Source of the DNA: an uncultured Prevotella sp.
GTDB taxonomy: Bacteria > Bacteroidota > Bacteroidia > Bacteroidales > Bacteroidaceae
Length of the DNA stretch: 64,000 bases
Assembly (NCBI GenBank): GCA_946402275.1
Contig: CAMIVY010000004.1
Coordinates: 110,240-174,239 of the forward strand
Reading direction: 5' to 3'
The notes beneath the pieces were generated by a model that ran no database searches, had not been told where the DNA came from, and was given only the letters and a program-made list of their open reading frames with translations. A program made the position numbers and the translations under genes. This document shows, one piece after another, positions 1 to 8,699 of this stretch (the first letter of the stretch is position 1; each line of letters opens with the position of its first letter).

Positions 1-363
1 AGCCAGCTGTCATCATGTGCCAAAGTCATCGTGGCAGGCGACTTCAACGACTATGCCGACAGTCCCTCCCTTCTGTTCTTGGAGGAAAACGGCTTGCACA
101 ACATCACCAGCAAAGCCAAAGGCTCTCATGGTGCAGAGGGCACCTATCGCTACGAAGGACGGTGGCAGAGCATCGACCACGTATTGGTAAGTACAGCACT
201 CACTGATTTCGTTCTACAGACCTCCGTTAACGATGCCCCCTTCTTGTTGGAAGAAGACAAGAAAAACGGAGGAGTGAAACCTCTCCGCACCTTCAACGGC
301 CTGCACTATCAGCGTGGCTTCAGCGACCATCTTCCCTTGGTGGTCTGTTTCCATAATCCTTGA
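1..363 (+). CDS. endonuclease/exonuclease/phosphatase family protein, C-terminal part
   Basis: The frame is open from the first base of the window, so the gene starts outside it and only the last 120 residues are visible. The fragment has the family's C-terminal active-site blocks: GDFND near residue 14 (metal and phosphate binding Asp and Asn), SIDHVLVS near residue 58, and SDHLPLVV close to the end, which carries the catalytic His of this DNase I-like fold. Members hydrolyse phosphodiester or phosphomonoester bonds; Bacteroidales carry several secreted or periplasmic copies whose substrates are mostly unknown. The N-terminus, and so any signal peptide, cannot be judged. Family assignment is firm, substrate unknown. 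Confidence 0.85.
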   Translation, partial: SQLSSCAKVIVAGDFNDYADSPSLLFLEENGLHNITSKAKGSHGAEGTYRYEGRWQSIDHVLVSTALTDFVLQTSVNDAPFLLEEDKKNGGVKPLRTFNGLHYQRGFSDHLPLVVCFHNP

Positions 364-381
364 TAGTTTTTGATGAATATA

Positions 382-413
382 TTTGGAAGTTTGAAAAGAA
401 ACTCCTATCTTTG
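382..413 (+). promoter_or_regulatory. sigma-ABfr-type promoter of the ion channel gene
   Basis: TTTG (382-385), a 20-base gap and TATCTTTG (406-413) match the Bacteroidetes -33/-7 consensus TTTG-N19..21-TAnnTTTG. Expected start of transcription is about 420, giving a leader near 55 bases. Confidence 0.7.
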
Positions 414-474
414 CCCTGAAAATAGTAGGATGCGGAGAATTCCGACGTGACAAAGAGACTGAAAATCGACAACT

Positions 475-1272
475 ATGACAATAAGGGAACATATCAAGGA
501 ACTGGTAGATACAAGGAAAGACAACTTGTATTCCAAAATCTATGACTGGATAATGCTATCAGCCATCGTGATAGGTATTTTACCTTTGATGTTCAGGGAG
601 CATCAAAGGCTTTTTTGGTATTTTGACATCATCTCTGGAATATGCTACATGATAGATTACATCTTGAGATGGATGACGGCAGACTTGTCGTCAAAGCACA
701 AGCGCATGACGGCGTTTTTGCTTTATCCCTTTACGCCAATGGCCATTATTGACTTATTGTCTATCTTGCCGACTTTCAACATGCTCAGCTCCACCTTCAA
801 GGTTGTCCGTGTGTCGCGACTACTCAGACTGCTGAGGGTTATCAAAGTTGTACGATACTACGAGCCGTTGGTTATCATTCTTTCCGTGGTACGACGCCAG
901 GGGCGGATACTATGGACGGTATTCTCGTTGGCAATTTTCTATATCTTCATTACAGCACTTATCATGTTTAATGCCGAAGAGCAAATAAATCCGGAAACGG
1001 GCGAATACCTCTTTACCTCCTTCTTTGATGCTTTCTACTGGGCTGCCTGCACGCTAACAACGGTAGGCTATGGAGATTTATACCCGATATCAAATGTGGG
1101 ACGCGTTATCAGCATCATCTCTTCGATGGTGGGTATAGCAATTATAGCCCTGCCGTCAGGTATTGTGACAGCGGGCTATATTGATGAGTTGAGAAGCCGC
1201 AAAGATGCAAAGAAAACCAAAAAGGCCAAAAGGGGAAAAGAGGCAAACGAGGCAAATAATGCTATGCCTTAA
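475..1272 (+). CDS. voltage-gated potassium channel, six-TM type
   Basis: 265 residues with the layout of a single-domain Kv-like channel: transmembrane segments S1-S3 from about residue 24 to 104, an S4 voltage sensor at 111-127 with a basic residue at every third position (R112, R115, R118, R121, K124, R127), S5, a pore helix and the K+ selectivity filter TTVGYGD at 195-201, then S6. It should form a tetrameric inner-membrane K+ channel. No RCK/TrkA-N or cyclic-nucleotide domain follows; the C-terminus is a short Lys-rich tail whose DNA is a 9-mer repeat (separate entry). The stop overlaps the tail of the convergent MFS gene by 11 bp. Confidence 0.9.
   Translation: MTIREHIKELVDTRKDNLYSKIYDWIMLSAIVIGILPLMFREHQRLFWYFDIISGICYMIDYILRWMTADLSSKHKRMTAFLLYPFTPMAIIDLLSILPTFNMLSSTFKVVRVSRLLRLLRVIKVVRYYEPLVIILSVVRRQGRILWTVFSLAIFYIFITALIMFNAEEQINPETGEYLFTSFFDAFYWAACTLTTVGYGDLYPISNVGRVISIISSMVGIAIIALPSGIVTAGYIDELRSRKDAKKTKKAKRGKEANEANNAMP
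1201..1263 (+). repeat. 9-mer tract in the 3' end of the K+ channel gene
   Basis: Seven consecutive 9-base units related to AAAGAGGCA encode a run of Lys-rich tripeptides (KDA, KKT, KKA, KRG, KEA, NEA, NNA) that forms the cytoplasmic tail. The units are degenerate but keep phase. Confidence 0.6.
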
Positions 1273-2884
1273 TGTTTGGCTCTTCCAATCCGATACCTTT
1301 TTTCTTGTCAACAACCTTCAGCAGCAAGCCGAGCAGGAGGGCTGCAACACCCAGTGAGGCCAGCATGACCAGTGGAGCGGTGTAGTCAAACTGTGTGGGG
1401 TCGGTGACACCAGGATTGGTGGCGTCAAGCACTTTACCGATGAGCAGGGGGAACAGCCACAAGCCAATGTTCTGAATCCAGAATATCAGGGCATAGGCAG
1501 AACCAATGACCTTGGCATCAACGAGCTTGGGCACAGAGGGCCACAACGAAGCGGGTACCAAGGAGAAAGATGCTCCCAGAACCAGGATGGTGGTATAGGC
1601 AATGATGATTCCTCCAACAGCATTTCCCTTGAACATGGGCAATACGAAGGCGAAGGTCAGGTGACAACCGATGAGCAGCAGAGATCCCAATACCAGCATG
1701 GTGGCAGCCTTGCCGTGATGGTCGAGATAGCTTCCCAGAATAGGAGTGATAAGCACTGCCAGCAGGGGGAACACTGCAAAGATAGACTCTGCCGACTGGC
1801 GCATGAAGCCCATATAGCAATAGGTGATAAGGGCTATGATGGACATGGCCAGAAGACCGTACTTCGTGGCGCTTTTCTTCTGGAAGTTAGAGGCAAAGCC
1901 AGTGGCTGCAACAATGAGCATGATGACATACTGAATGATGGTTACGTCGGGCTTTGCCCAGAAAGAGTCTGCCTCGGGAAGTGTCAGCGTCAGGTTGCAC
2001 TGTAACATGTTAACAGCATACTTTTGGAAGGGGAAGATGGCTGAATAGTAGAGCACGCAAAGCAGGGCAACAATCCAGAAGCCACTGTCGCTGAGAATCT
2101 TACCAATGTCGCTGACCTTGAAGGGATCATCCTTCTCCTCAGCCTCACCGGTCTGTGCGTCAAGCTTCTGATCCATGAAGAAATATACAATGGTCATGAT
2201 GAGAGCTATGCACATCAGTACAACGCCAAAGGCTACGGAACGGCTTACGCTGACCTCGCCACCCAGACGGGCAAAGAAGGGTGAGAAAATCATACAGGTG
2301 GCAACACCCAGACGGGCCAATGCCATCTCGGAACCCATTGCCAGTGCCATTTCACGTCCCTTGAACCATTTCACGATTCCTCTGGACACGGTAATGCCCG
2401 CCATCTCGCAACCACAACCGAAAATCATAAAGCCACAAGCAGCAAACTTGGCAGAGGCAGGCATGCCCTCGTAGAACGGAGAAACACCTAGTTCGTCGAA
2501 GCCAGGGATGTAGTTCAGGTTGTTGTTAAACCAACTTTCCAAACCACTGCCAATGAAGCTGTCGCTGACAGCATACCATTTCACACAGGCACCAACGAGC
2601 ATAACTGCTGCGGAGAGGACTGCCGTGAAACGGACGCCCATCTTGTCGAGGATGATACCTGCGAAGATGAGGAAGAATACGAATACGTTAAGGAATACCT
2701 CCGAGCCCTGCATGGTACCGAAGGCGGTAGAGTCCCAACCACGGGTTTCCTGCATGAGGTCCTTGATAGGTGAGAGAATGTCCATAAAGATATATGAACA
2801 GAACATGGCCATAGCCAATAGCAGTAGTGCAGTCCAACGCATAGCTGCTGAGTCTCTCAGTGTCTTTTGAATTGCTTGTGTCAT
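1262..2884 (-). CDS. MFS transporter, OFA/nitrate-type family
   Basis: 540 residues, hydrophobic throughout with about twelve predicted transmembrane helices. MFS motif A is visible after helix 2 (GIILDKMGVRFTAV) and again in the second half (GSYLDHHGKAATM), the internal duplication of the superfamily. A long loop of about 70 residues around position 100-150 is a feature of Bacteroidales homologues usually annotated simply as MFS transporter or nitrate/oxalate-formate type; the substrate cannot be read from sequence. It lies downstream of the S9 peptidase gene on the same strand, separated by 96 bp that hold an array of three palindromes; no TAnnTTTG box lies directly upstream, so either read-through from the peptidase or control at the array is likely. 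Confidence 0.8.
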   Translation of the reverse strand: MTQAIQKTLRDSAAMRWTALLLLAMAMFCSYIFMDILSPIKDLMQETRGWDSTAFGTMQGSEVFLNVFVFFLIFAGIILDKMGVRFTAVLSAAVMLVGACVKWYAVSDSFIGSGLESWFNNNLNYIPGFDELGVSPFYEGMPASAKFAACGFMIFGCGCEMAGITVSRGIVKWFKGREMALAMGSEMALARLGVATCMIFSPFFARLGGEVSVSRSVAFGVVLMCIALIMTIVYFFMDQKLDAQTGEAEEKDDPFKVSDIGKILSDSGFWIVALLCVLYYSAIFPFQKYAVNMLQCNLTLTLPEADSFWAKPDVTIIQYVIMLIVAATGFASNFQKKSATKYGLLAMSIIALITYCYMGFMRQSAESIFAVFPLLAVLITPILGSYLDHHGKAATMLVLGSLLLIGCHLTFAFVLPMFKGNAVGGIIIAYTTILVLGASFSLVPASLWPSVPKLVDAKVIGSAYALIFWIQNIGLWLFPLLIGKVLDATNPGVTDPTQFDYTAPLVMLASLGVAALLLGLLLKVVDKKKGIGLEEPNIKA

Positions 2885-2915
2885 TATCTTTTCTTTTTAA
2901 TTCTTTCTCTTTTTT

Positions 2916-2976
2916 ATTCCCACACTGGGAATGTTTTGTTCCCACGCTGGGAATATAATGTTCCCACGCTGGGAAT
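2916..2976. repeat. three 15-bp palindromes at exact 22-bp period
   Basis: Copies at 2917-2931, 2939-2953 and 2961-2975. Each is TTCCCA, a 3-base centre (CAC, CGC, CGC) and TGGGAA; the two spacers are 7 bases. The array fills the gap between the stop of the S9 peptidase gene (2981) and the MFS gene start (2884). The 22-bp step is two helical turns, so all dyads face the same side of the helix. It lacks a T-tract, so it is not an ordinary terminator. Confidence 0.9.
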
Positions 2977-2980
2977 AAAT

Positions 2981-5206
2981 TTACTTCAGCCAGCGGTCGA
3001 GCCAGTCGAAGAAGGTGCGTTGCCACAAAATACCATTCTGGGGCTTCAAAACCCAGTGGTTCTCGTCAGGGAAGATAAGCAGCTCTGCCGGAATACCACG
3101 CAGACGGGCAGCATTGAAGGCCCCCATTCCTTGGTTATATACAATGCGATAGTCCTTCTCGCCGTGGATGCAGAGGATAGGAGTGTCCCATTTATCTACA
3201 AACTTGTGGGGTGAGTTCTCATAGGTCTTGGCAGCACGGGCGGTGCGGTTTTTATTCCAGTAGGCATCGTCGTATTCCCAGTTAGAGAAGAATACCTCTT
3301 CAGTATCTGTGTACATGGACTCCAGATTGAAAGCACCATCGTGTGAAATGAATGCTTTGAAACGCTTGTTGTGATGACCGGCAAGGTAGTAAACACTGAA
3401 TCCACCGAACGATGCACCAACGGCTCCCAGTCGGTTCTTGTCAACGAAAGGAAGAGAGTCGGCAGCAAAATCGATAGCTGAGAGATAGTCGTCCATGCAC
3501 TGTCCCGTCCAGTCACCGCTGATTTCCTCTTTCCACTCTTGTCCGAAGCCAGGCAGACCGTGACGGTTGGGTGCAACGACAACATAGCCATTGGCTGCCA
3601 TCATTTGGAAGTTCCAGCGGTAGCTCCAGAATTGTGATACAGGACTCTGAGGTCCACCTTCGCAGAAGAGCAGGGTGGGGTACTTCTTGCCTTCCTCGTA
3701 GTTGGCAGGTAGCATCACCCATACCAGTTCCTTCTTGCCATCAGTAGTGGGAACCCAGTACTGTTGCATCTTTCCAAAAGTCAACTGGTCCAAAATGTGC
3801 TTATTCTCAAAAGTCAGCTGGGTAATCTGGGCTTTGGCTTCTTTCCCCTTGGCTTTAAGCTGTGGCGTAACCATATAGATGTCCGTAGGAGTGCTCAGAC
3901 TCTGACGGGTGGCCAGAATGCGTTGTCCGTTGTTAGCCATCTGGAGGCTTGTCCAGTCGTCCCAGGTCTCTGTGAGTTGTGTAATCTCACCTTTCTGGCT
4001 AGCCATATACATATTACAGCAGCCGTGCCAAACACTCAGAAAATAGAACTGCGGGTCGGTGCTCTTCACACTTTTCACTTTTCTCTTTCCACTATTCATT
4101 TCTCCTGGTGCCCAGCAGAAGGCTTCCACATCACTCTTCCAATTGAGATAACGCTTCGAACCATTTTCCAGCGAATAGATACACAGGCGGTTGAGGTCAG
4201 CCTCATAGCCGTCACGAGCCATAGACTGCCATGCTATATATTTTCCGTCTGGCGAGAACTGCGGATTTTGGTCGTAGCCGGGATTCTCCATAGCCGTATT
4301 CTTGTTTACAGCCTGATCGGCCTTGGTGTGCGAGGCATCACTTTGCGGAGCAATATAGCCTTCGGGCTTGCAGAGATTCCTGGTCTTACGTGTACTTATA
4401 TCATACAAATAGATATCAGAGTCGGTAGATGTCGCATAGTTGACACCCACCTTTTTGCGACAGGTGTATGCGATAGTCTTTGAGTCAGGACTCCATGCCA
4501 ATTGCTCAATACCCCCGAAAGGTTCCATAGGACATTCGTAGGGCTCGCCTTCGAGGATGTCCACCATGTCTTTAGAAATGATTTCTAATTTTTCATTTCT
4601 CATTTCTGCTTTCGCCAGGTAGGGGTGCTGAATGCTTTCTACATAGTGATCCCAATGGCGATACATCAGGTCGGTCACACGGCGACCGGTAGCTTTGGGT
4701 AAGTCGTCAGGATTCTTCTGGATGACTTCGTAGAAGGGGATTGACTGAATGAGTATGACTTGCTTGAAGTCAGGTGAAAATTTGAAACCTTCCACCTTTC
4801 CGTCAGTCTTTGACAGTTGTTGACGATCAGCACCATTGGCCTTCATGCTCCATACCTCACCACCAGAAATGAAGGCGATGGTCTCATTGTCCAGCCATGC
4901 AGGGTCGCTATCACTTTTGGCACTGCTAGTCAACAACTGCTGACCCGTGCCATCGGCATTCATCACGTAGAGCACCTGATGGCTCTTGTTTTGCTTAACG
5001 CTATAGTAACCTACTTGGTAAACCACCTTTTGCCCGTCTGGTGAGACGGCAGTAGCACCAATGCGCCCCATAGCCCAAAGAGCTTCAGGCGTCATCATGC
5101 GGCTCTTTAGCTTGATGTTCTGTTTTCCAATCACTTCAGTTGTCTGTGCTTGAAGGCTACCCAGCATAATTACAGCCAGTGCAGCTAAGGTTAAAAATCT
5201 TTTCAT
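2981..5206 (-). CDS. S9 family prolyl oligopeptidase-like serine peptidase, exported
   Basis: 741 residues from the ATG at 5206 (a GTG one codon upstream is less likely). An N-terminal signal peptide (MKRFLTLAALAVIMLGSLQAQ) sends it to the periplasm. Residues about 40-450 form a WD40-like/beta-propeller region with PD40-type repeats (SPDGQKVVY, SPDFKQVIL, SPDSKTIAY, SPDGKYIAW); the last 250 residues are the alpha/beta-hydrolase domain with Ser599 in GASFGG, Asp685 in HGEKDYR and His717 in ENHW. It should cleave oligopeptides, dipeptidyl-peptidase or acylaminoacyl-peptidase style, in the peptide use of Bacteroidales. A TACCTTTG box lies at 5224-5231. Two heptamer tracts (4064-4098, 4581-4608) fall in propeller loops. 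Confidence 0.92.
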   Translation of the reverse strand: MKRFLTLAALAVIMLGSLQAQTTEVIGKQNIKLKSRMMTPEALWAMGRIGATAVSPDGQKVVYQVGYYSVKQNKSHQVLYVMNADGTGQQLLTSSAKSDSDPAWLDNETIAFISGGEVWSMKANGADRQQLSKTDGKVEGFKFSPDFKQVILIQSIPFYEVIQKNPDDLPKATGRRVTDLMYRHWDHYVESIQHPYLAKAEMRNEKLEIISKDMVDILEGEPYECPMEPFGGIEQLAWSPDSKTIAYTCRKKVGVNYATSTDSDIYLYDISTRKTRNLCKPEGYIAPQSDASHTKADQAVNKNTAMENPGYDQNPQFSPDGKYIAWQSMARDGYEADLNRLCIYSLENGSKRYLNWKSDVEAFCWAPGEMNSGKRKVKSVKSTDPQFYFLSVWHGCCNMYMASQKGEITQLTETWDDWTSLQMANNGQRILATRQSLSTPTDIYMVTPQLKAKGKEAKAQITQLTFENKHILDQLTFGKMQQYWVPTTDGKKELVWVMLPANYEEGKKYPTLLFCEGGPQSPVSQFWSYRWNFQMMAANGYVVVAPNRHGLPGFGQEWKEEISGDWTGQCMDDYLSAIDFAADSLPFVDKNRLGAVGASFGGFSVYYLAGHHNKRFKAFISHDGAFNLESMYTDTEEVFFSNWEYDDAYWNKNRTARAAKTYENSPHKFVDKWDTPILCIHGEKDYRIVYNQGMGAFNAARLRGIPAELLIFPDENHWVLKPQNGILWQRTFFDWLDRWLK
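4064..4098 (-). repeat. heptamer tract 1 in the S9 peptidase gene
   Basis: Five consecutive 7-base units on the plus strand: CTTCACA, CTTTTCA, CTTTTCT, CTTTCCA, CTATTCA. On the coding strand the unit is near TGAAAAG and encodes part of a basic loop (NSGKRKVKSVKST) of the propeller. Confidence 0.65.
4581..4608 (-). repeat. heptamer tract 2 in the S9 peptidase gene
   Basis: Four 7-base units on the plus strand: ATTTCTA, ATTTTTC, ATTTCTC, ATTTCTG. The coding strand reads MRNEKLEI in a propeller loop. The unit differs from that of tract 1 in the same gene. Confidence 0.65.
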
Positions 5207-5223
5207 CACTTTTTATATTGGTA

Positions 5224-5231
5224 CAAAGGTA
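5224..5231 (-). promoter_or_regulatory. -7 box of the S9 peptidase gene
   Basis: TACCTTTG on the minus strand, 17 bases before the ATG at 5206; no clear TTTG at the expected -33 position. Confidence 0.5.
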
Positions 5232-5253
5232 CAATAAGAATACTCCTTAACTC

Positions 5254-6717
5254 TTATTTCTTCCTTACTGGATCGCAAGTCAGTCCACATCCCAGTTTCT
5301 TGAAAATCTTGCGGTCAACCTCACTGAGCATAACCGTTGAGTGTACTTGGCAGTCGCGCAGCTTAGGCAGTTGCTCCAAGGCACGCCGGCAAAGGTCATC
5401 GTTCTCAGAAAGAACACTGAGGGCAACCAGTACTTCGTCGGTGTGCAGACGGGGATTTTTGCCTCCCAGGTATTCTATTTTTGTCTTCTGGATGGGCTCA
5501 ATCATGCTCTGCGGGATGAGCTTGGCTTCATGGTCAATACCAGCCAGGTGTTTGGTGGCGTTAAGCAACAATGCAGCAGAACAGCCGAGCAACGGACTAG
5601 ACTTTGACGTGATAATGGTGCCGTCGGAAAGTTCGATAGCAGCAGCAGTGTGCTCTGTCAATTCCTGCTTAGCTGCAGCAGCCACCGTCACGCGACGATA
5701 AGCCGTTGTAATCTTAGCCTGGTTGAACAGCAGTTGTATCTTGTGAACTTCGTTCTCATTGTCTGCACCATCTGCCAACTTGTTGGTGGCATCATAATAT
5801 CTACGGATAATCTCGTCACGACTGGCATTGCAGCAGGCCTCATCGTCACTAATACAGAAACCAACCATGTTGACTCCCATATCGGTAGGTGACTTATAGG
5901 GATTCTCTCCATAGATACCTTCGAACAAGGCATTGAGCACAGGGAAGATTTCGATGTCACGGTTGTAGTTGACAGCAATCTTGTCGTATGCCTCCAGATG
6001 GAACGGGTCTATCATGTTGACATCGTTCAAGTCTGCAGTAGCTGCTTCGTAGGCTATGTTAACAGGATGCTTCAAAGGCAGGTTCCATACAGGGAAAGTC
6101 TCGAATTTAGCATATCCCGCACGGATGCCACGCTTGTTTTCATTGTAAAGTTGTGAAAGGCAAACTGCCATTTTGCCAGAACCAGGACCTGGAGCGGTAA
6201 TAATCACCAATTCGCGCGATGTTTCCACATAATCGTTTTTTCCAAACCCTTCGTCAGAGGCAATCAACTCGACATTATGGGGATAGCCGTCAATCAGGTA
6301 ATGGAAATATGACTTGATGCCCATGCGCTCCAGACGATGACGAAACTGATCGGCAGCACGCTGACCATTATAGTGGGTAATGACTACAGAACCTACCATG
6401 AAGTCACGCTGCATAAACTCGTCGCGCAGTCGTAATACATCCTCATCATAGGTAATGCCGAGGTCGGCACGTACCTTGTTCTTCTCTATGTCCTCAGCGC
6501 TGACCACAATAACAATCTCCAGTTGGTCGCGCAATTGTCCGAACATCCTAAGTTTCGAGTCCGGTTTGAAACCAGGCAATACACGACTGGCGTGATGGTC
6601 ATCAAATAATTTTCCGCCCAACTCAAGATAGAGCTTTCCGTCAAATTGAGCTATTCGCTCACGGATATGCTCTGACTGTATCCTGAGATACTTGTCGTTA
6701 TCAAATCCAATCTTCAT
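5254..6717 (-). CDS. UPF0371/DUF1846 family protein
   Basis: 487 residues, the usual length of the UPF0371 (DUF1846) family, starting MKIGFDNDKYL with the family's conserved opening and the GGKLFDDHHASRVLPGF block at about residue 34. A P-loop-like GPGSGKMA near residue 176 is part of the family signature. Structures exist for homologues but the biochemical role is not established; it may be nucleotide-related. The gene starts 9 bp after the yidC stop and is probably transcribed with it from the yidC promoter. The assignment to the family is confident; function is open. Confidence 0.88.
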   Translation of the reverse strand: MKIGFDNDKYLRIQSEHIRERIAQFDGKLYLELGGKLFDDHHASRVLPGFKPDSKLRMFGQLRDQLEIVIVVSAEDIEKNKVRADLGITYDEDVLRLRDEFMQRDFMVGSVVITHYNGQRAADQFRHRLERMGIKSYFHYLIDGYPHNVELIASDEGFGKNDYVETSRELVIITAPGPGSGKMAVCLSQLYNENKRGIRAGYAKFETFPVWNLPLKHPVNIAYEAATADLNDVNMIDPFHLEAYDKIAVNYNRDIEIFPVLNALFEGIYGENPYKSPTDMGVNMVGFCISDDEACCNASRDEIIRRYYDATNKLADGADNENEVHKIQLLFNQAKITTAYRRVTVAAAAKQELTEHTAAAIELSDGTIITSKSSPLLGCSAALLLNATKHLAGIDHEAKLIPQSMIEPIQKTKIEYLGGKNPRLHTDEVLVALSVLSENDDLCRRALEQLPKLRDCQVHSTVMLSEVDRKIFKKLGCGLTCDPVRKK

Positions 6718-6726
6718 CTTTTTACC

Positions 6727-8601
6727 TTATTTTTTACGCTGACGTTGCATTTCATCAGCCTGTTTCTGCAAGGCTTCCAATCTGGCAGCCAGTCCACTTT
6801 GTTTTTTGGGGTTGTTCTTGTTCGCCTGATAGTTAGCTTCCAGGATAGCCAGGAGTTTGGCATCATCCGTTGTTTTACGCAGTGTCCACATAATGGCAGC
6901 TGACATGAACAATGAGATGAAATAGTAGAAGTTCAGACCGGAGCTGTAGTCATTGAAGATGAAGAAGAACATAAGGGGCATGATATACATCATCCACTGC
7001 ATCATCTTCATCTGCTCAGCTTGGGCGCCTACCATCTGGTCTCTCTGCTGCTGCATGGAGAACCAAGTATAGATAATCTGGGCGGCACAGAACAAAATAC
7101 AGGTCAGCGAAAGGTGGTCGCCGATGCCCCAGATATTGCTGCTCCACTCCACAATGGGATCGTAAGTTGAAAGGTCGCTCATCCACAAGAACGACTCGCC
7201 ACGCAGCTGGATGGCATTGGGCACGAAGAAGAACATGGCCAACCAGATAGGCATCTGGATAATCATGGGCAGACAGCCGGAAAGGGGAGAGACGCCATAC
7301 TTGGAGTAGAGCGACATCATCTCCTGCTGTTTCTTCATCTGGTCCTCAGGCTTGTCATACTGCTTGGTTGCTTCCTCAAACTTGGGCTTCAGCACACGCA
7401 TCTTGGCAGACGACATATAGCTCTTCTTCACCATAGGGAAGGTAATCGCCTTCAGCAATAAGGTAATCAGAATCAGTACGATACCCATGTTCAGCCCAAA
7501 GCCTGTCAACCAGTCGAAGACATAAAGCGTAAACCAGCGGTTAATCCATCGCAGTAGCCACCAGCCAAGGTCCACCAATTGCTCCAGGTCAAGTTCCTTG
7601 CCAAACTGGCTCTGTTCCTCGACGGCCTTAATCAATCGGAAGTTGTTTGGACCAATGTACATCTCAAACTCAGAGGCCTTGACACCTGTGGGGTCGAAAG
7701 CGGTCTTCAGTTTTGCATTAAAAAACTTCAGATAACCTGACCCTTTCTCGTCCTGGATGGTGGAAAGGCTACTGTTAGCAGCAAAATTGTCCTTTGAAAT
7801 CAAGGCTACGCTGAAGAACTGATTGCGGAAAGCAACCCAGTCAAGTTCTTCTTCGATGTTTTCCTTTTTGTCGTCCGACTCACTCAACTTGTCTGTGCTG
7901 CCACTTTTAGTCTCCTTATAATATAAAGAGGTATAACGGCTCTCAAAAGAGAAACCCTTCTCCTGCTGGCGGCAATGGTCGTTCCACTCAATCTCCATCT
8001 CCTTGTAGGAAGGAGCAAAAATGTTCGCCAGCCCTTTGGCTTGTAACGACATGCTCAGCAAATAGTCCTGGCCTAATCGGTATTTCAGGCTGATTTCTCC
8101 TCCGTTCCCGGCAACAGCTGTCATAGTAACGGTTGAGTCTGTCTGCTCGGAAGGGGTGAAGAATAGGTCGGCTGTCACGATGTTGTCCTGCTTACCCGCC
8201 ATCATGAAGTTCAGGTTTTGGTCTTTCTCGTCAAACAAGGTGACATCCTGCTTGCCGTCGATGCTCTTGAAATTCTTGATGACAGCCTTCCTGACAACAC
8301 CACCTTTGGTGTCAAGGGTCAACTCTAACTTTGAATTCTTCAGAACCACTTTCTGCGAAGTGCCGTTCAGGGCCTGATGGAACAAGGCCGTTGTGTCGTT
8401 GACAGCTGCAGAATCCACAGCGGCTTGCTTTTTTGCCTGAGCAATCTTCTGCTCTTGAGCTGCTTTTTCTTTCAACACCGATTCAATGGAATCTTGTGTA
8501 CGTGCAGCTTCTATTTCTTCTACGGATGGTTGATTATACCAGCTGAAACCAATCAGCACTACGGCTATGAGAACGAAACCGATAATCGTATCTTTGTTCA
8601 T
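6727..8601 (-). CDS. yidC: membrane protein insertase YidC
   Basis: 624 residues in Bacteroidetes YidC layout: N-terminal transmembrane helix (residues 6-20), a coiled Lys/Ala/Gln-rich linker, a large periplasmic P1 beta-sandwich domain to about residue 350, then the conserved five-helix insertase core starting near LGWWLLRWINRW and including SPLSGCLPMIIQMPIWLAMF and the late helix FFIFNDYSSGLNFYYF. It inserts and folds inner-membrane proteins with or without Sec. The tail is Lys/Gln rich, as usual for ribosome contact. A full promoter (8633-8663) drives it; the DUF1846 gene follows at 9 bp. Common in this phylum next to pyrG, which is not seen here. Confidence 0.96.
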   Translation of the reverse strand: MNKDTIIGFVLIAVVLIGFSWYNQPSVEEIEAARTQDSIESVLKEKAAQEQKIAQAKKQAAVDSAAVNDTTALFHQALNGTSQKVVLKNSKLELTLDTKGGVVRKAVIKNFKSIDGKQDVTLFDEKDQNLNFMMAGKQDNIVTADLFFTPSEQTDSTVTMTAVAGNGGEISLKYRLGQDYLLSMSLQAKGLANIFAPSYKEMEIEWNDHCRQQEKGFSFESRYTSLYYKETKSGSTDKLSESDDKKENIEEELDWVAFRNQFFSVALISKDNFAANSSLSTIQDEKGSGYLKFFNAKLKTAFDPTGVKASEFEMYIGPNNFRLIKAVEEQSQFGKELDLEQLVDLGWWLLRWINRWFTLYVFDWLTGFGLNMGIVLILITLLLKAITFPMVKKSYMSSAKMRVLKPKFEEATKQYDKPEDQMKKQQEMMSLYSKYGVSPLSGCLPMIIQMPIWLAMFFFVPNAIQLRGESFLWMSDLSTYDPIVEWSSNIWGIGDHLSLTCILFCAAQIIYTWFSMQQQRDQMVGAQAEQMKMMQWMMYIMPLMFFFIFNDYSSGLNFYYFISLFMSAAIMWTLRKTTDDAKLLAILEANYQANKNNPKKQSGLAARLEALQKQADEMQRQRKK

Positions 8602-8632
8602 TTTTTATACCTAATATTAAAATTACAAGGTG

Positions 8633-8663
8633 CAAAGTTACAAATAAACGAGCAAAATACAAA
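8633..8663 (-). promoter_or_regulatory. promoter of yidC
   Basis: On the minus strand TTTG (8663-8660), 19 bases, TAACTTTG (8640-8633). Leader of about 25-30 bases to the ATG at 8601. Confidence 0.7.
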
Positions 8664-8682
8664 ATATTATAGATTTTATTTG

Positions 8683-8690
8683 TAACTTTG
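8683..8690 (+). promoter_or_regulatory. -7 box of the DUF3078 gene; decides the start codon
   Basis: TAACTTTG ends 9 bases before the ATG at 8700. An in-frame TTG at 8688 lies inside the box and cannot be the start if the box is real. No TTTG at the usual distance upstream. Confidence 0.55.
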
Positions 8691-8699
8691 CAGTCGATT

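Noticed and set aside
2916..2976. 22-bp array as a CRISPR or as a simple terminator
   Set aside because: Units of 15 bp with 7-bp spacers are far below CRISPR sizes and there are no cas genes; no T-tract follows any stem.
3764..4483. 239-codon open frame opposite the S9 peptidase gene
   Set aside because: Antisense to a well-conserved gene with clear catalytic residues; the translation has no family features.
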